This document shows, one piece after another, positions 10,131-21,615 of a stretch of 64,000 nucleotides of DNA; within the stretch, counting starts at the first letter, position 1, and every line of letters starts with the position of its first letter. The DNA is from Gnetum montanum (Eukaryota > Streptophyta > Gnetopsida > Gnetales > Gnetaceae), in NCBI GenBank assembly GCA_015680685.1, contig MNCI01010141.1, positions 529,002 through 593,001 on the forward strand. Direction: 5' to 3'. The position numbers were made by a program, and so were the translations under genes. The notes under the pieces are model-generated. The model searched no databases, was not told where the DNA came from, and worked only from the letters and a program-made list of their open reading frames with translations.

Positions 10131-12803
10131 TCATTGGTCACATCGGTTGAGGAGTGCTTGCAACTTCTCTTCTTCCATCCTTGGGTTATGTATCGTCTAG
10201 GTTGTTGAACCGATGTTTGCTAGCACTAGTACATCCCAAGGGTATGGTAGTTGTGGAAACATTTTGTTGGCCTTCATGTACCAGACTGCAAATTTCCGTC
10301 ATTTCTCTTCAAAGGTCCTAGCCTTTTCTTTCAACTCATGATGATCTATTAATCGCTTGGCTAGGTTTGAAGCAGCATCCTTTTGTTCATGGTAGCAAGC
10401 TTTGACCATCTCAAGTTCTGAGTTTGCTACGTGGAGTTTCTACAAAGCGACTTTCCTGTTCGCAAACTCTTTCTCGTATAATGCATAGGTAGTTGTTATT
10501 TGTTTCTCCAGCTTGCTTTTAGGCCGACCTGCTGTTAACATGGCAAGGTTGGCATATCTGAGGTTAGCCAACACCATGTATTTTTTCAAATCTTCGATTT
10601 GCAGGTCTTTATTCTTTACTTCTGCCTAGTGGACTAAGGCATAACTGTCCAAGATGGGTTTCCAGTCAGGATTTTGCATTGACATGGATCCAATGTGGGC
10701 TTTGGCCATATTGATTTCCTTTTCGTTGATTTTCTTATACATGCCTACTTGGTCCCAGAAGTGTTCTTTCAACTTCTCGTGCTTCTTGACCTCATTCTGC
10801 CACACACTTATTTGGATTGTAGACTTTTGTCAAATGGTGTAGACCTTCTCCATCGAGAGGGTTTTGTTTTCTTTAACCAATCTATTGATATCTTGGTTGA
10901 CCCTCATTAGTTCTCTCAATTGATGGACACTATCTTCCATAACATTCTTTTGTTTTTCTATAGTGGTCAACCTTGAATTTTTGGTAGCAAGCTGTTTATT
11001 CTCTTCTTGGGCAACAATCAATGCCTTTTTGTAGGCATGGGATTGTGCATTAGCAGTAGAGGCATTCCAAACCGCTTTCTCCTTTTCTTGCTCTGTAGCT
11101 TTGTTCTCTTTGATCAACTTATTTAGCTGCTGTGTTCTGAATAGGTCCAGCTAGTCAGATGCAACAAACTGGGTAGGGTTCCATCTTTCAGCTCTTAGGG
11201 CAACTAGCTCTTGTTGTAAACGCTGCACTTTTGCTTCTGCATGTTTCACCTTGACCTCAGTCATGACTAGCTTTCCTTTAGTAGTAATGAGGTATGATTG
11301 TGCTGCAGTGACATCATTGGGGATGTCGAATAGAGTGATTATTACTTGTTCTATCTGTAGTAATTGATCTAACACATCCTCATGATTTGTAGGATTCATC
11401 AAAGTCCTAGCAAGCATTTGTGCATCTCTGGTCCTAGTTAAATCCATTGGGGGCACAATAGGCATATTGAATGATTCCTTGATGTGATCCATTATTACTT
11501 TTGCTATGCCTGCTACGTCCTAATGTTGCATGACCACTACTGTGGCATCCTCTCCTGTTTCAAGCATCACTTGAAATGATGTAGCATTACTAGAGATTTG
11601 TCTTGACCACTGGGATTCTTCTCCTGATTGCAATGAAATCTATTCACTTATTGGTTCTGCCGAAACAGTGGGCTGCACGGCATCATTGATAACTTTAAAG
11701 AGGCTTGACTCTTCTCTGCTTTCCTAGCTGAGTGTTTCAGCAATTTTTTGCAAGTGGCTCATTGCAGGCTTTTAGTTTTGTGGTGGTGGTGATGGAACTT
11801 GTGTTTTGTGACGCTATTCAAGCTCCTTTTTTGCTTTCCTTTCTAGTTCTGCTTCCTTCTTTGGTTTTGGTTTCTCACCAAGGTCTTTCCTTGGTGTTGT
11901 TGATTTAAGCAATTTAGCAAAGGAAGCATTTTGAGCCTTCCTAGGGATGTCATTTGTGTGCCCTAGGATTCTAGCGTGCTTGCATAGCTTCTGCATTAGG
12001 CAAGGGAATGGAATTGTGGGCTTTCTTGCCTTATTTTCTTTAAACCGCCTTTGAATTTTTGTGGGCTTCCCTACATTAGGAAACGGTTGGCCATGTATTT
12101 GCTCATTAGTATGGCACTTCCCCTAGTTACATACGTGGAGATTCTATTGAGCCCTTTGGTGGAAAAGAGGTGGTATGTCCCAATCTTGAAATACGTCTTT
12201 TCTTCTAAAGTCAATTCATTATATGTTTTATCATCCTTGCCGTATGCCCACCTCAACCACAGCTTTCTAGTGTCAGGGTTAGATCTTGTGGACAAATGGG
12301 CTAACTGAGCCCCCTCATTTGAGAGATTAAGAGCTTTAGCAATTGCTTTGAGTGAGAATGACACATTGACTCTGCAAATGTTGACGGTGGTACCTTTGCC
12401 TTTGTTGTGCTAAAATTGGTATGTTTCGTCAAGATACCACTTGCCATTGTTTGAAAGAATAAGCCACAAGGGTGATGCCTAAAGTTGCATCCAAACTGAT
12501 TTAGGAGCAAATGCCATGAATAGGCCGAAGTTCATCTCCACGATGACCGTGGTCAACATGGATTTTTCTTAAATGGTTTCATTGCATTCCATAAACAATG
12601 TGAGGCATTGTCCCTGCATGGAAGCTTGGGATTCCATGGCCTCAAACCAATTGCCCAATAACAGAAGCCTCTTGATGGATGTTAAAGGATTGGGCTTCTT
12701 GCTCCTCGTGCTCTACTTGCCCACCTTACTGGCCTTTGCCACCCATTGGGGATTTGGCTACTCCTTGCAAAGGTCCTGCTTGAGCTCCTCTTTTTGGAGC
12801 CAT
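10131..12803 (-). pseudogene. Accessory ORF of element B: globular domain plus coiled coil
   Basis: ATG 12803 follows a splice-acceptor-like TGATTGCAG; the conserved stop is TGA at 10133-10131. The N-terminal conserved block (12364-11814: AHLSTRSN, TYFKIGTYH, NRISTYVTRG) matches A and C. A Glu/Lys/Pro linker follows, then a coiled coil of about 350 residues rich in Glu, Lys, Gln and Asn (11492-10350; segments 11492-11151 and 11117-10830 are open), then a Trp-containing tail. Several stops and frameshifts interrupt it, for example near 12720, 12560 and 11150. The coiled-coil region is present once, unlike the duplicated version in A. It lacks catalytic motifs I can name. An oligomeric structural, nucleic-acid-packaging or env-position protein are all possible; function unknown. 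Confidence 0.7.
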
Positions 12804-13159
12804 CTGCAATCAATCAAGGATCAGATGTTACTAAGGTGTTGTTATTTATCGTTAATAGGTTTATACCTTAGTCATGACCTTAGTTCTTTAGTTCATATGA
12901 TTGCAGAGTTAGAAAAATTTTTAGAAAAAATGTCCAAAAAGTGTTTATTTTATTTATGATCCTTTGCGATTAGTTCCTTTTGCCTTATGTTTGGCATATT
13001 ATGTAGGTTATGGTCCCTTGGACAAAAAGATTAAAGTTTCTAGCATTAACACAACTGATTTTTCATTATAACATTTAAAGTTTTTAACACTCTTACCCTT
13101 ATAATATCTTTTGGGCAATAGCAAATTTTGACAAATCGGCATGAGTTTCCCACACAAGC

Positions 13160-13201
13160 ACCCACCTCCCCCACCTCCCCCACCTCCCCCACCTCCCCAC
13201 C
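13160..13201 (-). repeat. G-rich tandem repeat, G-quadruplex-like
   Basis: On the minus strand, which is the sense strand of element B, four GGTGGGGGA-type units follow one another. Each supplies a run of four or five G. It lies between the internal TATA box and the accessory ATG, so in the 5' leader or intron of the accessory unit. Confidence 0.8.
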
Positions 13202-13374
13202 ACAACTAACTTGAATACTCTGGGTTCAAATAGGTTCAAACAACACAGGAATTGGAGTGGTAGAGAGAAAAAAGTCGCAAGTAGAAGTTGGTTGCGCAGA
13301 GCTTTGAGTCACAATAGAAAATTTGAAAAACTCCCCTAGGTGCAAATGAAGAGAATGTATTTTTGGGCATTGTG

Positions 13375-13480
13375 GAGGTCATATTTATAGGTTTATTCGA
13401 CCAGACATCAGGTACCCGATATTAGGTATTCAACATCAAGGCTAACTCGATATTGGGGTCTATGAAATTGCATTGAATGA
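13375..13480 (-). promoter_or_regulatory. U3-like internal promoter upstream of the accessory ORF (element B)
   Basis: On the minus strand, several degenerate GATATC-type half-palindromes (13475-13400: AATATCGAG, AATATCGGG and similar) are followed at once by CCTATAAATATG (TATA box 13389-13381). This copies the U3 layout of the LTRs but sits about 0.58 kb upstream of the accessory ATG, far from either LTR. It is followed by a leader with pyrimidine-rich and G-rich stretches. Element C has the same arrangement at 27090-26975. Promoter activity is inferred, not shown. Confidence 0.5.
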
Positions 13481-13481
13481 G

Positions 13482-15220
13482 GGTGCTGAGCATGGAAAAT
13501 GAAGCTCTAGGATTGGTTGGAAGGTTTTAGGTTAGGTTCATAGTTCTAGCGTAAGTAGGGAATCATTTGGAGGTATCGAAAGTGGTATAAGATGACGTTG
13601 TCAATGTTAAAAGCTTCAAGAGATGCAAAAAAGGGGATGCCAAATTGATTGTATGGAATGGATTAATTACATGATAAGGGAAAGCATGAAATTTATCAAT
13701 GAGGTGCTTGGAAGGTAAGGAATGATGTGGTTGTGTCAAACAATTACAAGTTACAACAGTTACACAAGTGGATCCTTCCCAAAATAGGCTCCAACCCATA
13801 ATGCCCTTGTGTAAACACATCAAAAAATGTTCGTAGGCACTGAAGGGGTTGAATGCAATGCATACATGTGAAAAAAAACACATATGCTAAAACCACCAAG
13901 TTGAGGAAATAACCCTATGTTACATAAAATCTCCAGTTAGGATCATACGAACAACAAGATGAGATGGACTATAGAAAGGATTGCAGAAATTGGGACATGA
14001 GGTGTCTTCCCAAAGGCATAATGAATCCTAGTGTGTTATTAATGGTTAAATAACCATTAGCCCTTCTTTTCAAGAGTAAAACCAAGTTCAAACCACATTT
14101 TAGTGACATTGCATCATTTCATCACTTTAGCTGACAACCATAAGACTACCATAGTTGCAAGGAGTAGCATCACTTGGCGTTTTTTCCAAGGGAGGAGTTT
14201 ATAGATGGCACTTTGTTTTTTTGTTCTTTTTTTTTTTTAAATTTTTTTGGGATGGAAATCTGAGAAACCACCAACCTTCAAGTATCAGTACATGTATTTC
14301 CAGTGGAACCCCTAGAAATTTATTCAATGCCTTATTATTATACTCTTACTCCCATTCTTCACTAGATCTACAAGGATATCATTACAACCTTAGCAACACG
14401 ATAGAACATATAGAAGTGCCCAAAGAGAATTTACAAATCCCCTTGATGTCACACCCTTTATGTTCCCCCTTGGTTCTACACTTTTCAGTCTAGGCACAAT
14501 GATTATGAATTTATTTTGGGTTTTGGGAATGGAAAAAGTATATCATTGTAACCATGGTAAGAACCTCTTATTAATGGAATGGGTGAATGGATGACATGGC
14601 TCACTATCTAAATAATCAATCCCTCATAATTTGTCAACATAGAGAAAACTTCACCTCAATGGGCTACATGATCATTTTATTCACAAGCGAGATTACATAA
14701 CAAAGAAAATGAAGACAACAATTGGAAAAAGTTGAAAAGAATAGGAAAAAGTGCATCAAGAAATAAGAAAATGATAAAAAACTATAAAACAAAAAATATG
14801 AAAAATGCTTATTAATCCTAAGAATTAGAATGGGGGATTTCCCCCATGACTAAACAATTGATTGTGGCAAGAATTAATAAGTGGATAGGTAGGATCCATG
14901 CATGTATAAAACATTGGTAACCTTTCATTTTCAAGCCACTAGGTGTCTCTTGGTTTAGTGGCAGCTATGTAGATAAATTGTTGTTCACACACTTGATTGT
15001 TGAATGTCTAGTGCGTTAGGGTAAAAGGTGTGTTAACATTGTGAGTGTGTGGCCCACGATTGGACCCTTGATCATGATATTGTATGCATGGATTCGTTTA
15101 TCTCCCCACATTGTTAAATTCATTGCTTGGGTTTAGGATTGGAGTAACAATGGATGGTGGCCCTTATGTAAGATTAGAGGATGGTGGTGGTGAAAAGGGA
15201 GATGTTGCACCAGATTAGCA
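13482..15220 (-). other. Non-coding spacer of element B with post-protease relic
   Basis: No RT, RNase H or integrase is seen. A block near 13770-13850 and the stretch to about 14880 align with spacers in C (27370-28600), D (49900-51550) and E (34900-36330). The part near 14930-15060 matches the sequence that follows protease in C (28950-29050). The protease core itself appears to be deleted here. Confidence 0.55.
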
Positions 15221-17343
15221 TTATGCTGGATTGGATGATGTGGTCAGTCCATGAGTGTTTTGCTTCCACCTGTGGCCTATCCTAAAGAAAGGATGTTTCT
15301 GAGTTTGCAGTGGGGACCTACCAGTATCAACATTTCTATGCACATTTGTAGCACAAGTTGCATTCATTTGTTGAGAGTGTGGTGCCAAACCTTCCTGTGT
15401 CATTGGTGGTGGCATGTGATGAGGTGGAGTATGAGAATATTAAGGGTAGGATGGATGGTAAGAAGCATGAGGTGGTGATCCCTTAGGAGATGTCATGGGT
15501 TGATGGTACTTGGGAGTGATAGTGGTGATTTGAAGTAGAGGACATAGAACTAGTTAGAGAAATAGGGTATTGAACATAATATCTGTGCAATTTTAGCAGG
15601 TAGGAAGGATAGGGCTAGTTTGGTGGTGGCCTCTCCCATGACTATGGGTTTTGCCACTATGGTTGATGATGGTGTTGAGACTGGTAATAAGTCCTCCTAG
15701 AATAGTACGGTTGGTTGTGGGGTTGTCTATAATTACGACATGGAAGAGGGAATCTCCTAGGCATGTGCTTTTGTATGAACTTCAGATTTAATGCACTTGC
15801 CCAATACTCATGTAGATGCAACAAGATCGGATGATGGCCGTTCAGATGGTCATATATGTAGATGTCACATCCATTATCTTCGTCTGTGGTTGAGTCTATA
15901 GCCTCACTTTCCTCAGCCATTTTTCTTGTTTATTGAAAAGTGTTCCTAGTTGTTTCTTGGTTCTACCTTCTTAGTTTATTGTGATCACTTGGTTTGTTTT
16001 ACATGACCTTCTCCTCTACATTTTCTACCAAAGTTGTAACTTTGTCACATACACATTTTGACGTCCTATTAAATTTTGCTTCAAGTTCATCGATAGACAA
16101 GGTTTGTTGNTTATTAAATTTTGCTTCAAGTTCATCGATAGACAAGGTTTGTTGTGGAATCACCTTGTCGAGAGCAGCCTCTTTCTCCTTACCATAGATA
16201 TGGATCTCCTTCTTTTGAAGAGTTGGGTCCCAGTGATATTTCCTAACATTCTCACATTTGCATATCTCTCCTTTTTTAGCACCGTGCTTGATTAGCTCTT
16301 AAATTTGATGAGTTCGTAGCTCATATAATTGACCTAGGGCATACATCCTAAGGGTCTCCCTTATTTCAGTACGAAGCCCATCTATGATGTGGAAAAGTTG
16401 CCTTTCCTTGGAGAAACCATGGCCTGGGCATCTATTCAATAGGAAATAATATCTAAGGCCATGTTTAAGGGTTCATGTTGTCCTTGTCTCCATCCTTGGA
16501 TCTTTCTCCTTAGTTTGGACACTCTTGCATAAGTTTGGGATTTCTCGTTGAAGAGCTCAAACATTGTGGACCATCATGGGATTGAGTTTAGTTTCAACAA
16601 TCTTTACCATACTTTGGCTCTATTGATTAGTGTCCTAGGAAAGAGTTTAGTTTTTGCCATCCACTTTCAATGTTGTAGAAAGCATAGGCATCATGAAAGG
16701 CTTGTAAGTGATGTTGTGGATTTGAATCATAACCTTATGCAAATTTAGGAATATTATTCATATCAAGCATAGGTAGGTGACTCTCTTTGTGATGCCTACG
16801 AGATATCTTAACTACCTCTGTGATCTTCATTAGGCTCTTAGTGGCTAACAAGGGTTCATTGTCATCAGATAAGTTGTGAAGGAAAGTTCTAGTTCTATTT
16901 GTTTGATTGTGACGATGCTGTCTATGTTCATGTTGATGTCTTTGAATTTTCCTATGGGTTCGATTTCTATTTTTATTCCGACCCTTTAGTGGAGCTTTAT
17001 CCCCATACCTACGTTCATCTTCGTTAGAACTAGATGTTGAAGGGGGAGAGGAAGATGAGGAACTAGAAGGATTGCCATGGCTTCTATGATGTTCCTTAGG
17101 GTCCCTTGATTTCGAGGAGGTCTTAGGCCTTGAGGCCTTTCCTTGTCCAAGACTTACTTCATCCTCCCTAGGATTGTTTGCCTTCAATGAATGTAGTCTT
17201 TGAGTGTTGTCAAGGTAATCATGAACATATGAAACACTTGCATGAGGTTGGTCACTCCAACTTTCTTCAACATATATCTCGTTAGTTCTCCAATAAATGC
17301 TTTTTCTATACAGTGCATTATCACTTCCTTGTGAAAGAGACAT
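15221..17343 (-). pseudogene. gag of element B
   Basis: The start is ATG 17343, about 115 bases after the 5' LTR. The first 200 residues are open to 16735: a Ser-rich stretch, then a strongly basic Arg/His/Asn/Gln-rich region, then the conserved lead-in to the gag capsid domain (LDMNNIPKFA). Capsid-type gag sequence continues broken to about 16300, and 15920-15657 and 15415-15221 carry the Pro/His/Tyr-rich C-terminal part. No CCHC zinc knuckle is visible; the basic region precedes the capsid domain. An assembly artefact at 16067-16154 (43-bp duplication with N) adds a false insertion. The N-terminus is close to that of element F gag (60796-61194). Confidence 0.75.
16067..16154. other. Probable assembly join: N flanked by a 43-bp exact duplication
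   Basis: Bases 16067-16109 are repeated exactly at 16112-16154, with N at 16110 and one extra T at 16111. The duplicate interrupts the gag homology of element B. The same pattern recurs at 36843-36936. Confidence 0.85.
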
Positions 17344-17439
17344 TGTTGTTGGTTTATCATGTGTGTGATTTAATATTTTCTCAAAGATATATAGTTAATA
17401 CATTTACAATGATTTTGTGTAATATAACTAATCTAGATA

Positions 17440-17459
17440 ACTAGCACCATCCTCGACAA
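17440..17459 (-). other. Primer-binding site of element B, apparently deleted by 9 bp
   Basis: After the 5' LTR the minus strand reads TTGTCGAGGATGGTGCTAG. The related element F reads TTGGTGCCATTTTCAAGG then ATGGTGCTAG (60671-60698). Aligning the two shows about nine bases (GTGCCATTT) missing from B, which removes the core tRNA-complementary segment. Confidence 0.6.
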
Positions 17460-18342
17460 TGATGAGTGGCGAGGTACCCTTATGCCCAACCATACGAATC
17501 ACAAGCGTTCACGCACGATCCAATCGAATTCCATGGATGGGACTAGTTGTGTATCTAAACCATTATGCTTTGATCACAGTTCACTGTCTTCCCACTTGGA
17601 CCAGTGGTAGCTTTGTCACATATGGTTTAGTCCAAAGTGAGGCATATGATTGATTTTTCCTAATCCTATGCTGCTCCTAATGACAATAAAGGGATAAATT
17701 AATTAAGCTAATGAAAAATGAAATGTAAAGTATAAACTAGCCTATGTGTGATGAGTATCCATTCCTAATTTTCTGTAGATGTCTTGGACTTTGTATAACT
17801 ATTGCTAGGGTTGCCAAGTGTACGTCATTGGGCTTACCAAATGATACACTGCTGGGTTACCAAGTAATTACAATTAAACACTCGTGATTAGTTGTATTCA
17901 TTCCACTTAATGATAGGAATCATAAATAGCAGTAAAGGGAAACATTAACTAAGGAATAGAGTAAATAATTAAGCAATTAAATCAATAATAAATTTAGTGG
18001 ATGCTGCAATGATGGAGGTAATCATGATCTTTATTTCTGGTCATGTAACATGTCCAAGTATGTCACACTTGAATAAGGATGCCATACAGTCACAAACATC
18101 ACATTGCGGGCATGCACTGGGAATAACATAACTTAAAATCACAAAGCTATAAAAAACTATTTAAAAAGTAACAACAAAACTATGTCTCAATTGTGCACCC
18201 AAGTGTTGTATTTATAGGCTGGCATGGAAGAGACGATATCGAATATTTAAAATTGTTTCTTGGGACTTGATATCGTGTATCCGATATTGGAGCCTTGATA
18301 TCAGGTATCCAATATCAGGGCTGACACAATCATGACTCATCA
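17460..18342 (-). repeat. 5' LTR of element B
   Basis: The LTR is 883 bp, with TGATGAGTCATG at its start (18342) and the GGTACCTCGCCACTCATCA tail at 17460. It has several GATATC-type palindromes (18235-18320) and a TATA box (GCCTATAAATAC, near 18218). ATAGA at 18343-18347 is the target duplication. Confidence 0.92.
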
Positions 18343-18347
18343 ATAGA

Positions 18348-19700
18348 AAAATATTTTCATTGAAAAACAAAAACCTATAAAATTTATCTACTTAGATCAA
18401 AGCCTATAGTCATTGAACAAAAACCTTTTAATGAAGATGAAAATACTAATTCCTTTTTATAGTGTAGCTAAGCTTATTGAACCTCTCGTCATTAAATGTT
18501 GTCATGAATTCTTTCATTTGAATGATGCTAGTCATCCAAGCTTGGCCATACTTGTTGATTTTCCAAAATAGTTTTTGGACAACAACTAATGTCATCCTAT
18601 TGCAAAGTTTAGGTTGGATCCAAAAATAGTACAAGAGCATGTAGAATCTGAATGTCTTGAAATGTTACTTCAATTGCTCCTAAAAGTTGAGTACCCCATC
18701 TATGTGGTTTTGCTTTACTCAATACTTTGGTTAAGAATAAATATAATGAAGCTTGTAGCTTTTCTTTCAATTTTGGTTTTAGTCTAAAGTATAAAACACC
18801 AACAAATGACCACATATAGCACTAACCAAAAGCTTATATTTTAGAGCTTATTTTGATTAATTTGATGAATCACTTAGAATCAATTAAAAAAGATAATTTT
18901 TTGATAGAATTTGTAGTTATCAAAAAGTTATTACTCATGAGTTATGTCATTATTAAAAATAAAAGTCATAGTAGATAATTAGACATTATTAAAGATTATT
19001 TTTAGGTATTTTTTGTTAGGCTTGCATTGTAGAACTAGCAAAAAAGTTGGGTGCTTTCTTTATAGATAATATTTTCTACATTATAATCTAGAGGAGCAAG
19101 AGGAGGAGTAGCACCAACATGTGTTGAACTAGATTTTAGAAGAAGGCTTCTAGTGATTAATTTTGTGCATAAACAAAAGCAACCAATCTAATTTTAAGAT
19201 TTTGAAATTGGATATGGGCAAAAAAACTTTAAAAGGATGCAAAATTTCAAAGTTAAATGAGAAAGTAGAGCAATGAAGATTGTGATGTATGAGAAAATGC
19301 TAATAAGAATTGAAAATTTTCCACTACAAGGTATATGAAATTTGTTGGAAGATCATTGCATTGAAAGCTAAGTTTGCTCTATAAAAAGCTAGAGCCAAAG
19401 AAAATCAAACAAAGAAGTAGTTATAAAGTTTGCCCAAGAAAAAAAATTGTATGGAAGTTATGATCACTACATTGGAAGCTATTATCAAAGTAGATCCAAC
19501 CAAGAAGTGACTTGAAAAAAATGATGATGAAAAAACTTACAAAGAAGTGATAATTTGTGAACTTCTTAATGATAAAAAAGAAAGGAAGAAAAAACTCCTT
19601 GATATTTATTTTGTTGAGGTAGAGGGATAAGAAGCTGAAGAAAATTAAAAAAGTGATGGCAGTGATACCTAAAATAATGCATATTAAATCATTTAAAATA
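18348..19700. other. No recognisable gene; old AT-rich sequence
   Basis: Short minus-strand frames at 18446-18815 and scattered fragments show no family I recognise. It may be the decayed 5' part of the LINE that follows. Confidence 0.4.
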
Positions 19701-21615
19701 AAACAAGTAGTTCATTTTGAGCTGAAAAATGGTAAACTTAGGCATATTGCTGTTAGCTTTACAATGTAGATGATAGACCAAAAGATTTGGGTGAATGAAA
19801 ACCTTATCAAAACATAAGTTGCCAAAATATATGTAGAATGAAAGAAAGTGAATAAAGATAGATCAGAAAGTTTTATGGCAATTTTGAATATAAAAGATAA
19901 TGTTGTAATTGTCAAAACTAAGTATTCAAAAAAATTCACAAAGAAGATAGCATGTCTTAATTGTGGATTTTTAAACATTGATGGATTAGTAGTAGATAAA
20001 GTAAATGTGTTATTTAATATATCTTTCTTTAATAGATTTGACATTTTTGAGAATTGGAAAATTAAAAAATTTCTAGGAATATTTGTTTTTGAATTTTCTA
20101 TTTTATCTTTTATTTTTAGAAGAAATGTAGATAGCGAAAGACCATTAAGAGGTTTGGATGTCTTGATTTAAAATTCTCTTTGTTAACAACTTCAAATAAA
20201 AAAGATAGATGCATATAGTTAGTATAGTTGACTAAAAATATTGCAACGAAAATAACTTTTATTCTTATAGTTTTACTACTTTACACCTAGAGAAGCTACT
20301 CTTTATGAGTGACAAGGTTGCTCATTGGATTTTCCTTTCTAGTCCCTTAGCAAAGATGTTTCTAGTTTTGCTTGGTGAGGAAAAATTTATCTTTATGGTA
20401 ACTTTCATGTTAGAATGGGTTTTGATCATATTTTTATTAGTCACTGGAATCCTTAAGGCTTTTCAAAATATTAGAAAAGTGCAAAATGGAACTCGTTCTC
20501 TAAAGATAAACATTTTAATCACAAGGAAAAGCTTTTGTTAGAGTATAAATAAGGACTAAATCTATTGGTTTTAAATGACATCAATAAAGATCCAAAATTA
20601 GATGGCTTTAGTTTTAAGGTACCTGAAGAAATAATTGGATTTTATCATTGCCATTTCTTATTTATGTTATTAATGAATATACAACATATTTGATATTCTA
20701 GGTGTAAAATCACTTTAGAATAACTATAAAAATGAAGAAGGATTTTCAAAACGAAATTTGAAAGATTTGGAATCCAAATGGATCTTAACAAAATTTCTAC
20801 TTATAGCTACCTTCATTATTTTAAATGTTTAAAATACAAATAATCAATAATGATATGATAAAGAGAGATTAAGATAATAATAATAATAATAATTTTATTG
20901 AAGACTTAGAAGTCACTACAGACTATCAATCCATATAAAAAATTGATTTAGACTAAGAATAAAAAAATTGTTGGATTAAAAAAAACCTTGTCTATTATAA
21001 ATGATATAAAAAGGTCCTAGATGTTTTTGACATTTAATTCAAAGCAAGGGTATAATAGCCTATGATTTCTTTCTCAAAGATACTAAAAGGTTTTATTAGG
21101 CTTTGTTTCATAGTAATAATAGAATAGAAGATTTTTATAATAGTGATAATACATTGCTTATTTCTTTTGATGACATAATGTAAAGGATAAAAATATTGAC
21201 AACAAGAAAAATTTCTAATGCAAACAACATGTTTGGAGAAATGCTTAAATGAGGAGGGTAATTTGTATTGAATGCTGTTTGGAAGAAATTAAATTTAGCT
21301 ATGCAAATGGAATTATTAAAGGAATAGTGTATGAATAAGGAAGTGATGTCTTTTTTTTTTTAAAAGATAGAAAATATTTAAATAATTAGATTAATTGTAA
21401 TCAATAATCTTTTTGCCCAATTTTTAGGCACTATTTTATAATCTATGCTTAGAAGATGAGTTAAAAAAATAAGGTGTGTAAAATTTTGTAAGTAAAATTT
21501 ACACAATAACATTCTATCATAGATCATCTCATCACTTTAAAATATCTTATTAATAATAGAGCAAAAGGTCCACACAATTTCTCTAAGCTTTATGATTTTG
21601 CTATTCAAAACAAGT
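19701..21615 (+). mobile_element. Left part of a decayed LINE (non-LTR retrotransposon)
   Basis: Very AT-rich, broken plus-strand frames run towards a reverse transcriptase whose core lies across element C at 41305-41700. Near 21080-21310 the frames resemble the pre-RT segment of LINEs: an FDD-containing stretch, then a segment ending in a GG-x-FVLNAVWKKLNLAMQ-like motif. Near 20400-20450 a DHIFISHWNP-like segment would fit the end of an endonuclease domain. The junction at 21611-21615 (CAAGT) pairs with TAAGT at 41305-41309, a target duplication of element C with one mismatch. Clade not determined. Confidence 0.5.

Larger units (their letters stand above)
9025..18342 (-). mobile_element. Element B: complete non-autonomous LTR retrotransposon with gag and accessory ORF, no RT/IN
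   Basis: This 9318-bp minus-strand element is bounded by LTRs (9025-9911 and 17460-18342) and by a perfect 5-bp target-site duplication ATAGA (9020-9024 and 18343-18347). Reading 5' to 3' on the minus strand it has the 5' LTR, a damaged primer-binding site, gag (17343-15221), a short post-protease relic, a non-coding spacer, a U3-like internal promoter (about 13480-13380), the accessory ORF (12803-10131), the polypurine tract and the 3' LTR. No reverse transcriptase, RNase H or integrase motif is seen on either strand. It must have been moved by proteins supplied in trans, or have lost pol after insertion. Confidence 0.9.

Noticed and set aside
13008-13205. Minus-strand ORF starting with a poly-glycine run
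   Set aside because: The Gly run is the translated GGTGGGGGA tandem repeat; the rest has no family similarity and lies in the leader of the accessory unit.
16104-16295. ORF across the N at 16110
   Set aside because: It depends on the duplicated assembly join and is antisense to gag of element B.
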